A stretch of DNA of 8,081 bases, from contig JBCCJA010000097.1 in the NCBI GenBank assembly GCA_039045975.1, positions 1-8,081 of the forward strand. The letters run 5' to 3'. This DNA comes from JBCCJA01 sp039045975. Lineage in GTDB: Bacteria; Planctomycetota; Planctomycetia; Planctomycetales; Planctomycetaceae. Below the pieces are notes generated by a model that saw nothing but the letters and a program-made list of their open reading frames with translations, made no database searches and was not told where the DNA came from. Shown here one piece after another: positions 1 through 5,289 of this stretch; position 1 is the stretch's first letter; the number at the start of each line of letters is the position of its first letter. The translations under genes were made by a program, and so were the position numbers.

Positions 1-243
1 CCCCCCCAACCCCCCCCGGGGCCGCGGGGGTGTGGGTTGTTGGTTCCCCAAACCCCCCCCCCCCCCCCCCCCCCGCCGCGGGCTTGTTTCACACGTATTC
101 CCAATAACGCCGCGCGGCTTCAAACAAGTTCGATGCCGACGACCTGCGACCTTCCCAGGCCGGTCACAAGATCCCGCGGCCCAGTCGCGAGCCAAGACGA
201 AACTCACGCAGACCGAACATAAAAGCGTCGGCCTGCCTGCCGC
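1..243. other. Left-edge non-coding stretch, C/G homopolymer-rich
   Basis: I see no credible gene here. Short open frames exist on both strands, but they run through homopolymers and have no family resemblance. The first 75 bases are almost entirely C and G runs. Beyond them lie a 10-bp perfect palindrome GCCGCGCGGC (109-118), nested inside a 7-bp inverted repeat CTTGTTT/AAACAAG (83-89 and 122-128). No tRNA-like cloverleaf or T-run terminator is evident. Whatever gene lies to the left is outside the window, so its promoter or 3' end could be here. Confidence 0.55.
53..74. repeat. 22-bp poly-C homopolymer
   Basis: An uninterrupted run of 22 C follows AA at 51-52 and ends at GCCGCGGG. It is preceded by C7-AA-C7 (1-16 and 17) and by three G runs on the plus strand (18-21, 26-30, 34-36). 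The minus strand therefore carries a 22-G run, which can form a G-quadruplex. Tracts this long are prone to slippage in cells and to length errors in sequencing, so the exact length is uncertain. Confidence 0.9.
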
Positions 244-294
244 ATAAACAAAAAGCCCCGGAACCGGCTCGGGCGAGAGCGGCCGGCCCGGGGC
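244..294 (-). terminator. Intrinsic terminator of the small secreted-protein gene
   Basis: Read on the minus strand, GCCCCGG (255-261 on plus) pairs with CCGGGGC (288-294). The stem continues inwards as CCGG/CCGG and GCTC/GAGC around a short loop. The stem is followed directly by TTTTTGTTTAT, a proper U-tract. It starts 30 nt past the stop codon of the minus-strand gene at 324-653, so it most likely ends that transcript as a single-gene unit. Confidence 0.85.
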
Positions 295-323
295 GTCTTC
301 CCATGGGACGCGTTAAGCGTCGA

Positions 324-653
324 TCAATAGCGGCCGAATCCGTCGGCGAAGCCGATACGGTACTCGTCCTCATACCCGGGGAACCCGCTGTCGTTGACGC
401 TCGTCACGTTGCGTGACGGCACGGCGCGACGGACGACCGGGGCCGGTGCCGTCCGGACCGCCGGCGTACTCACGACGGTCGGCGTGCGGACGACCGGCGT
501 CGAGGTCACGGTCATCGGCCGAGTGACGACCGAATGCACGTGACGGTGCGGGTGACAGATCCGATCAAACAGCCCGGCCTCGGCGGTCGCGGTGAACGCG
601 GTTCCGAAGACGGCAGCGACGGCGAAAGCCGCCGCAGTGGCGAAACGAGTCAT
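324..653 (-). CDS. Small secreted Val/Thr/Pro-rich protein, function unknown
   Basis: This is a 109-residue protein that I cannot assign to a named family. Residues 1-26 form a clear Sec signal peptide: basic start MTR, then an Ala/Phe/Val core, with likely cleavage after AEA26. The mature part begins GLFDRI and carries CHPHRHVH (33-40), a Cys and four His in alternation that could bind metal. A low-complexity segment with repeated TP-VV-RTP units follows (about 46-80). It ends in an aromatic, Gly-rich tail, GFADGFGRY. I chose the ATG at 651-653 over the longer frame reaching 806 for three reasons: it starts the signal peptide, it has GAAAGGG 8 nt upstream, and the longer frame would run into the rnhA terminator. 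It is monocistronic with its own terminator at 244-294. It is probably periplasmic or surface-associated. The C-H cluster as a metal site is speculation. Confidence 0.8.
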   Translation of the reverse strand: MTRFATAAAFAVAAVFGTAFTATAEAGLFDRICHPHRHVHSVVTRPMTVTSTPVVRTPTVVSTPAVRTAPAPVVRRAVPSRNVTSVNDSGFPGYEDEYRIGFADGFGRY

Positions 654-808
654 TGGAGAAACCCTTTCAGGAGCGCTCTGAGGTAACCCGACCGGGGCGG
701 TGTGTGGCCGCCACCCGCCGGACACATGTAGATACGCCGACTCGTGGGCCCGCGCTGGGAGATAGGGGACATACGCAAGACGCATGGGGACCGGCACCGG
801 CCACACCG

Positions 809-833
809 AAAAACGCCTTGGATCCCAGAGGCG
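809..833 (-). terminator. Intrinsic terminator after rnhA
   Basis: On the minus strand CGCCT (829-833 on plus) pairs with AGGCG (814-818), and an inner TGG/CCA helix extends the stem. TTTTT (809-813) follows at once. The element starts 7 nt after the rnhA stop and fits the end of the infA-rnhA transcript. Confidence 0.75.
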
Positions 834-839
834 GCCGCC

Positions 840-1292
840 CTAGCTCGCGGCTGCCTTCGCCGCCGCGACCGCCAACGTGTCACAACGCTCGTTCTCGGCG
901 TGCCCGCTGTGACCTTTGACGACCTCGAACGTCACGTCGTGCTCGGCCAGCAGCCCGTCCAGCCGACGCCACAGCTCCTCGTTCTTGACCGGTTCGAGGC
1001 CCGACTTCGTCTTCCGTTTCCAGCCCCGCCGCTTCCAGCCCGCCAGCCACTCCGAAGCGCCCTTCGCGACGTACGTGGAATCGGTCGTGACGAGCACCGA
1101 CGTCGGCCGCGAGAGCGCCTCCAGGCCGGAGATCACCCCGAGCAGCTCCATCCGATTGTTCGTCGTCTGCCGTTCGCCGCCCGACGCCTCCCGCTCGGCC
1201 CCGGTCGCCTCGTGCCGCAAGATGTACGCCCATCCGCCCGGGCCCGGATTGCCCTTACAAGCACCGTCGGTAAAGAGCGTCACGTCGGGCAT
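840..1292 (-). CDS. rnhA: Ribonuclease HI
   Basis: This 150-residue protein degrades the RNA strand of RNA:DNA hybrids (R-loops, Okazaki primers, misplaced ribonucleotide stretches) using two metal ions. The catalytic set of type 1 RNase H is complete: D9 in TDGACKGNPGPGGW, E49 in NNRMEL, D71 in TTDSTYV, and H128 and D138 in GHSGHAENERCD. The basic handle region is present as WKRRGWKRKTK. Length matches the E. coli enzyme (155 residues). I prefer the ATG at 1290-1292 because the protein then begins four residues before the first beta strand. A TTG at 1344-1346 would add 18 residues with no family counterpart. There is no clear Shine-Dalgarno sequence before the ATG. The gene lies 87 nt downstream of infA, is probably co-transcribed with it, and is followed by an intrinsic terminator. 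Confidence 0.95.
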   Translation of the reverse strand: MPDVTLFTDGACKGNPGPGGWAYILRHEATGAEREASGGERQTTNNRMELLGVISGLEALSRPTSVLVTTDSTYVAKGASEWLAGWKRRGWKRKTKSGLEPVKNEELWRRLDGLLAEHDVTFEVVKGHSGHAENERCDTLAVAAAKAAAS

Positions 1293-1379
1293 AGAAACAA
1301 CGCGGCCCGAGGCGTCAGGCGCCGGGAATCGAAAGACAACGCCCAAACGCCCAGCGACCCGAACTTTCGCCGCGAACCG

Positions 1380-1598
1380 TCATCGCTCGCGATACACGAT
1401 CCGCCCACGGCTGAAGTCGTACGGGCTCACGGCGACTTTCACCTTGTCGCCCGGGACGATCCGGATGAAGTGCTTCCGCATCTTGCCGGCCAGATGCGCG
1501 AGCACCGTGTGCCCGCCCTCCAGCTCGACGCGAAACTTCGTGTTGGCGAGGGCCTCGACGACGACGCCCTCCATCTCGATGGCCTCTTCTTTGGCCAT
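1380..1598 (-). CDS. infA: Translation initiation factor IF-1
   Basis: IF-1 binds the A site of the 30S subunit during initiation and works with IF-2 and IF-3. The protein is 72 residues, the same length as E. coli IF-1, and aligns from end to end as an S1/OB fold. Recognisable blocks are MAKEEAIEMEG at the start, FRVELEGGH, LAGKMRKHFIRI and GDKVKV, and the terminal SPYDFSRGRIVYRER. The start is fixed by the conserved MAKE, with GGAG three bases upstream of the ATG. It is the first gene of a short minus-strand unit with rnhA and is divergent from the pilin gene across a 291-bp gap. Infrequently this gene sits with ribosomal protein genes in other bacteria; no such genes are nearby here. Confidence 0.97.
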   Translation of the reverse strand: MAKEEAIEMEGVVVEALANTKFRVELEGGHTVLAHLAGKMRKHFIRIVPGDKVKVAVSPYDFSRGRIVYRER

Positions 1599-1889
1599 GA
1601 ACTCCGGTCCCGGGTGTGAGTGTGCGAACGCGGCGTGCCGACCCGCGGGGGACGGCGGTCTGCTTGAAACGGCGGGACGGCCCCGCCTCGTATGGTCATC
1701 ATGTCAGGTCGGCCCGCCGCGACCAATCGTCCCGGCCCGAACCGTCCGGTCGCGACGGTCGGCCGGGTCGCGCCGACGGAAACGGGGTCGGCGTCGGCGT
1801 TCTTTCGACGCGGTGCGGTTTCGCACACCCGCCCCCGACCCCCGACCTACGTTCCTGACGTCCCCCGGTCCGTCTTTCGAAAGCACGTC
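1599..1889. other. Divergent intergenic region between infA and the pilin gene
   Basis: These 291 bp should hold the promoters of infA (leftward) and the pilin (rightward), but I find no convincing -35/-10 pair for either. The region is rich in GACGG/CCGTC words, including a 6-bp inverted repeat ACCGTC/GACGGT at 1741-1746 and 1754-1759. A perfect 10-bp palindrome CTTTCGAAAG (1874-1883) ends 6 bp before the pilin ATG. No RNA gene is apparent. Confidence 0.5.
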
Positions 1890-2108
1890 ATGGCTGAGAA
1901 GCGTCCCGAGGGCGAACGCCGGCAGAGCTTCTGGACGCGACTCGCCCGCGACGAACAAGGCACGACCGCGGTCGAATACGCCGTCATGCTCGGACTGATC
2001 ATCGTCGCCGCGCTGGTCGGGATCGCCTCGGTCGGCACCGCCACGTTCGGGCTCTACAACGACTCGAACGGCGACCTCGAATCCGCAGGCTTCATCGACA
2101 CGCCGTGA
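1890..2108 (+). CDS. Flp family type IVb pilin
   Basis: This 72-residue prepilin has the class IVb layout. A basic, polar leader of 24 residues ends in RDEQG, followed by the cleavage and assembly motif G/TTAVEY. After prepilin peptidase cleavage at G24, Glu falls at +5 and Tyr at +6, as in Flp/Fap pilins. A hydrophobic helix follows (about 31-48, AVMLGLIIVAALVGIASV), then a short tail, TATFGLYNDSNGDLESAGFIDTP-like in character. Mature length is about 48 residues, normal for Flp subunits, which form thin adhesive (tad) pili after insertion in the inner membrane. The ATG at 1890 was chosen over longer upstream readings because it gives the usual short leader. No tad assembly genes (tadA, B, C, Z, rcpA) or prepilin peptidase are in the window, so any machinery must be elsewhere. 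It could instead act as a pseudopilin. Confidence 0.9.
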   Translation: MAEKRPEGERRQSFWTRLARDEQGTTAVEYAVMLGLIIVAALVGIASVGTATFGLYNDSNGDLESAGFIDTP

Positions 2109-2125
2109 TCCACAAGGTCGCATAC

Positions 2126-2152
2126 CCCCGACCGCCGGGGCGTTAGTTTCTC
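2126..2152 (+). terminator. Possible weak terminator after the pilin gene
   Basis: CCCCG (2126-2130) pairs with CGGGG (2136-2140) around a 5-nt loop. It is followed by CGTTAGTTTCTC, a moderately T-rich but interrupted tail. It lies 17 nt past the pilin stop and just before the folK start, so it could attenuate transcription into folK rather than stop it fully. Confidence 0.35.
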
Positions 2153-2158
2153 GCGTCC

Positions 2159-3202
2159 ATGCCGGAACCCGCCCCCCCCGCCGACGACGAGAACGCGCAC
2201 GGAGCCGTCGCCGCCGCCGCGGCCGAGGCCGACCGCGTCTTCGACGCGACCGAACACGACGTCGCCGACGACGCCCACGAACACGCCACCCGCACGGCAG
2301 CCGACGAAGCCACGCCTGCCGACGGCACCGACGACCCGCAACTCGGCGAAATCGAAGACGCCGACGGTCACGACGAGAACGTCGCGGACACGCCCCCGGA
2401 CGACGACGACCCACAATCGCCCGACAGGGCGTCCGGCAACGCGATCGAACGTTTCCTCGCCCTGAAAGACCAACAGGCCGTCTCGACCTGGATCGGCCTC
2501 GGTGGGAACACCGGGCCGACGGCCGAAACCTTCGACTGGGCCCTGTCCGAACTCGCCTGCCGCGCCGGCGAACTCGTCGCCGTCAGCGACTTCTTCAAGA
2601 CCGCGGCGGTCGGGCCGGCCTCAGGCGACTTCGTCAACGCCGTCGTCGAGATCTCGACCGACCTCCACCCCGACAAACTGCTCGCCCTGCTGAAGGAACT
2701 CGAAGACGCCGTCGGCCGTACGCACTCCGACCGCTGGGCCTCCCGCCCGCTCGACCTCGACATCATCGCGTTCGGAGACGTGCACGCCGACACGCCGCAA
2801 CTGACCCTGCCCCACGCCGGCTGCCATTACCGACGCTTCGTGCTCGACCCGCTCTGTCAGATCGCGCCGCTCGCCGTCCACGCCGGCTGCGGGCTCACGT
2901 ACGGAGACCTGCGGGCCCGGCTGCTCACGCGGCCGCTGACCGTCACCGTTGTCGGCGACGCCACCGACGCCTCCGGCCGGGCCGACTGGCTCGGCGAAGA
3001 GGCCGACGCCCGCATCGAGTTCGTCCCCTGGGACGACGCCTTCACCGCAGCCGACGCCGACCGGCGCCCTGCTTTAATCCTGCGTCCCGCGGGCCGCCCC
3101 GGCCCCGCCGACGCTGTCGACCTCACGCACGTCCCCGGCACGCCGGCCGAAGCCGTCCGCGCCGTCCTGCGGGCCGCGACCGACGAACCGCGGCCGCTCT
3201 GA
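2159..3202 (+). CDS. folK: HPPK (folate biosynthesis) with long N- and C-terminal extensions
   Basis: 6-Hydroxymethyl-7,8-dihydropterin pyrophosphokinase transfers pyrophosphate from ATP to the pterin before dihydropteroate synthase in folate synthesis. The HPPK core spans about residues 109-256: WIGLGGNTG (111-119), the pterin-contact FVNAVVEI (N160), R187, the signature DRWASRPLDLDII (191-203) with the two metal-binding Asp, and LPHAGCHYRRFVLDPL (217-232). Typical HPPKs are about 160 residues; this one has 347. Residues 1-105 are acidic and low complexity: in the first 90 there are 20 Asp, 9 Glu and only 3 basic residues. No ATG, GTG or TTG occurs in frame between 2159 and the core, so the extension appears to be part of the protein. 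Residues 257-347 form an unassigned, probably alpha/beta segment (LTVTVVGD, ALILRP, DLTHVPGTP, AEAVRAVLRAA). I see no Shine-Dalgarno. Core function is secure; the roles of the extensions are unknown. Confidence 0.93.
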   Translation: MPEPAPPADDENAHGAVAAAAAEADRVFDATEHDVADDAHEHATRTAADEATPADGTDDPQLGEIEDADGHDENVADTPPDDDDPQSPDRASGNAIERFLALKDQQAVSTWIGLGGNTGPTAETFDWALSELACRAGELVAVSDFFKTAAVGPASGDFVNAVVEISTDLHPDKLLALLKELEDAVGRTHSDRWASRPLDLDIIAFGDVHADTPQLTLPHAGCHYRRFVLDPLCQIAPLAVHAGCGLTYGDLRARLLTRPLTVTVVGDATDASGRADWLGEEADARIEFVPWDDAFTAADADRRPALILRPAGRPGPADAVDLTHVPGTPAEAVRAVLRAATDEPRPL

Positions 3203-3220
3203 CGTCACGACCGGCACGAC

Positions 3221-3242
3221 CGCGGCGGCGGCGGCCGCCGCG
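3221..3242 (+). terminator. Strong GC hairpin after folK, no U-tract
   Basis: CGCGGCGGC (3221-3229) pairs with GCCGCCGCG (3234-3242) across a 4-nt loop, a 9-bp all-GC stem starting 18 nt past the folK stop. No T-run follows on either strand, so it does not meet the intrinsic-terminator standard. It may block 3' exonucleases or serve as a pause or boundary between folK and the PilZ gene. Confidence 0.35.
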
Positions 3243-3331
3243 TCGGCAATTCCTCGCACCCGCCCCGACCGCGTGAGCCATATTTCGACAGCCGCCCGTA
3301 TGCACACAGAACTTCTCGTCGTCCCCCCGCG

Positions 3332-3727
3332 ATGAACGTCAAATCGATCGCCGAATACTCCGCGACGGAACAGCGGGCCGCCGAACGCGTCCTCGATACG
3401 CTCGACCAGCTCGAGCTCCGCATGGACGCCCACTTCGCCCGCCAACGGCAACACCAGCGGGCCCAGTTCCGCGGCCGCGCCACGATCCGCATCCCCGCCC
3501 CCGGCGCCGAGCCGATCAGCTTCGAGGTCTATTCGCGCTCCCTGTCCCAGGGCGGCCTCTCGTTCATCTGCCCGCAAGAGATCCACGCCGAGCGTCTCCT
3601 CGTCGGGCTCCACCTCCCGAACGGCGAATGCCGCTGGTTCCACGGCGTGATCATGCGGAGCCGCGAGGTCACCGACGAAGAATTCTGGGAATACGGCGTC
3701 GCCTTCCACGGCCGCGCCGAGTTCTGA
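3332..3727 (+). CDS. PilZ domain protein
   Basis: This is a 131-residue cytoplasmic protein with an N-terminal helical, charged region (about 1-42) and a PilZ-like beta barrel (about 43-127). PilZ domains bind cyclic di-GMP through an RxxxR motif and a (D/N)xSxxG motif. Here RAQFR (43-47) supplies the first. The second reads SLSQGG (70-75), keeping Ser and Gly but with Ser in place of Asp/Asn. The pattern SLSQGGLSFICPQ followed by a hydrophobic strand and VGLHLPNGE is typical of the fold, and the C-terminal YGVAFHG matches the usual closing strand. Binding is therefore plausible but not assured. The ATG at 3332 has no Shine-Dalgarno sequence, and a gap of 129 nt separates it from folK. The regulated target is unknown. 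The nearby pilin is a tempting partner but not an adjacent gene. It could also be a non-binding PilZ scaffold. Confidence 0.82.
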   Translation: MNVKSIAEYSATEQRAAERVLDTLDQLELRMDAHFARQRQHQRAQFRGRATIRIPAPGAEPISFEVYSRSLSQGGLSFICPQEIHAERLLVGLHLPNGECRWFHGVIMRSREVTDEEFWEYGVAFHGRAEF

Positions 3728-3813
3728 ACGCGTCGACGCGAACCGGACGACGTCCCCACGCGACCGACGGGCCGATTCCGCCGCGGCGTCGGCCCCCGTA
3801 TCGTGCGGCGGCC

Positions 3814-4533
3814 ATGTCCGACGCCCTCCCGCCGATCGCCCGGAACCTCGCCGAAGTCCGCGGCCGCATCGCCGACGCGGCCGCCGCCGCCCGACGCCCC
3901 GCCGACGCCGTCACCCTCGTCGCCGTCACGAAATACGCCGAACCCGCCTGGGTCGAGGAACTCCTCCGACTCGGCGTCCGCGACCTCGGCGAAAACTACC
4001 CGCAGCAGCTCTGCGAACGCGCCGACGCGATCACCGCGCCCGACCCGCCACCGGTCCGCTGGCACATGATCGGCACCCTCCAACGTAACAAGGCCCGCAA
4101 GCTGCTCCCGCACGCCGCGCTGGTCCACTCGGTCGACTCGGTCAAACTCGCCACAACGCTCGACCGCATCGCCGGCGAACTCGGCTTCCGCGACCCCGCC
4201 CCCGTCCTCCTGCAGGTCAACGTCTCCGGCGAGGAATCGAAGTCGGGTTTCGACGCCGACTCGGTCACCGCCACGGCAGAGGGCCTCGCCGCCCTCGGCC
4301 ACATCGACATCCGCGGCCTCACCACGATCGCCCCCGCGACCGACGACCCGGCCACGACCCGCCCCGTCTTCGCCGCCCTCCGCGACCTCCGCGACGCCCT
4401 CGCCGCCCGCACCGGCCTCGCCCTGTCCCACCTGTCGATGGGCATGAGCGGCGACTACGAGATCGCCGTCCAAGAAGGCGCCACCCTCGTCCGCGTCGGC
4501 GGCGCCCTCTATCGCCGGGACGAGTCACCATGA
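3814..4533 (+). CDS. yggS: YggS/PLPBP family pyridoxal phosphate-binding protein
   Basis: This 239-residue protein of the alanine-racemase-like TIM barrel family holds PLP on a lysine and is involved in vitamin B6 and amino acid homeostasis; no catalytic reaction is firmly established for the family. The PLP lysine is K40 in LVAVTKY. Other family blocks are all present: LGENYPQQL, WHMIGTLQRNKARK, SVDSVKLA, LLQVNVSGEESKSGF, LSMGMSGDYEIAVQEGAT and the phosphate-contacting VRVGGALY. Length matches the usual 230-240. I chose the ATG at 3814 because it gives the standard N-terminus (helix IARNLAEVRGRIADA); the longer open frame to 3628 would overlap the PilZ gene and adds an Arg-rich stretch unlike the family. 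It has no obvious Shine-Dalgarno sequence. It overlaps the next gene by four bases (ATGA), implying translational coupling. Confidence 0.96.
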   Translation: MSDALPPIARNLAEVRGRIADAAAAARRPADAVTLVAVTKYAEPAWVEELLRLGVRDLGENYPQQLCERADAITAPDPPPVRWHMIGTLQRNKARKLLPHAALVHSVDSVKLATTLDRIAGELGFRDPAPVLLQVNVSGEESKSGFDADSVTATAEGLAALGHIDIRGLTTIAPATDDPATTRPVFAALRDLRDALAARTGLALSHLSMGMSGDYEIAVQEGATLVRVGGALYRRDESP

Positions 4534-5276
4534 CGTCGCCCTTCGGCCCCACGCCCCTCGACAAGAAGTCGTCCCCCGGGACGATCCGTGCCCGCTTCGA
4601 CGGCGACGTCGAACGGTTCTCGTCGCTCGAGACGGGCCAGCGGGCGACCGTCGACGCCCCGCTCGCGATGGACCTCATCACCCGGGCCGCGGCCGCGGCC
4701 GCGACGACCTCGCCGATCGCCCGCGTCCTCGACGTCGGCTGCGGCGCCGGGAATAACACGCTCCGGCTCCGCGAGGCGGTCGGCGTCGACTTCGACGCCG
4801 ACCTGCTCGACCTCAGCCGCCCGATGCTCGACCGAGCCGCCGCCCGCGTCGCCGCCGCCAACGGCGGCAACGTCGTCACCGTCGAAGCCGACTTCCGCGA
4901 CGCCGCCCTCCCCGCCGACGCCTATGACGTCGTCCTCGCCGCCGCCGTCTTCCATCACCTCCGCGGGCCCGAGGACTGGCACGCGGCCTTCTCGAAAGTC
5001 TTCTCCGTCCTGCGTCCCGGCGGCAGCGTCTGGATCACCGACCTCGTCTCGCACGAGGCCGCCGCCGTCGACCGCCTCATGGCCGACCGCTACGGCGACT
5101 ACCTCACCGACGTCGGCGGGCCCGAGTACCGCGACGAAGTCTTCGCCTACATCGATCGGGAAGACTCGCCGCGGCCCGTCACGTTCCAGCTCGACCTGTT
5201 ACGCGAAGTCGGCTTCTCCGCCGTCGAACTGCTCCACAAGAATTCCTGCTTCGCCGCCTTCGGGGCCGTGAAGTGA
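4530..5276 (+). CDS. Class I SAM-dependent methyltransferase, substrate unknown (CmoA-like layout)
   Basis: This 248-residue Rossmann-fold methyltransferase has motif I VLDVGCGAGNNTLRL (66-80), motif II with acidic GVDFDADLLDLS (85-96), a D-rich step EADFRDAALP (119-128) before motif IV YDVVLAAAVFHHL (132-144), and post-motif LRPGGSVWITD (161-171). The N-terminal FDGDVERFSSLETGQ lies ahead of the SAM domain. The C-terminal part (about 175-248) is an extra alpha/beta region ending LLREVGF...NSCFAAFGAVK. This order, including the GF and final A-x-K ending, loosely resembles CmoA, the carboxy-SAM synthase of tRNA wobble modification. Identity is too low by eye to name it. The start ATG overlaps the yggS stop as ATGA, so the two are almost certainly co-translated. 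Its stop is 13 bp from the stop of the convergent sulfatase. Confidence 0.88.
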   Translation: MTSPFGPTPLDKKSSPGTIRARFDGDVERFSSLETGQRATVDAPLAMDLITRAAAAAATTSPIARVLDVGCGAGNNTLRLREAVGVDFDADLLDLSRPMLDRAAARVAAANGGNVVTVEADFRDAALPADAYDVVLAAAVFHHLRGPEDWHAAFSKVFSVLRPGGSVWITDLVSHEAAAVDRLMADRYGDYLTDVGGPEYRDEVFAYIDREDSPRPVTFQLDLLREVGFSAVELLHKNSCFAAFGAVK

Positions 5277-5289
5277 CCAACGCCGCACG

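Noticed and set aside
120..150. GTTCGATGCC resembling a tRNA T-loop
   Set aside because: The flanking 5-bp stem does not pair and no acceptor or anticodon arm can be built around it.
654..806. N-terminal extension of the small secreted protein up to 806
   Set aside because: It would bury the signal peptide inside the protein, and transcription would have to start next to the rnhA terminator; the ATG at 653 has a good ribosome binding site.
744..1998. Long plus-strand open frames of 291 and 360 codons across rnhA and infA
   Set aside because: They are antisense to two clearly identified genes, are Arg/Pro/Ser-rich with no family resemblance, and result from high third-position GC removing stop codons.
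1890..3727. Pilin and PilZ gene as one cyclic di-GMP-controlled pilus operon
   Set aside because: They are separated by folK and two hairpins, and no tad assembly genes are present, so adjacency alone does not support a joint system.
3529..4473. 314-codon minus-strand frame opposite the PilZ and yggS genes
   Set aside because: Gly/Asp/Val-rich antisense shadow; the plus-strand genes have full family motifs.
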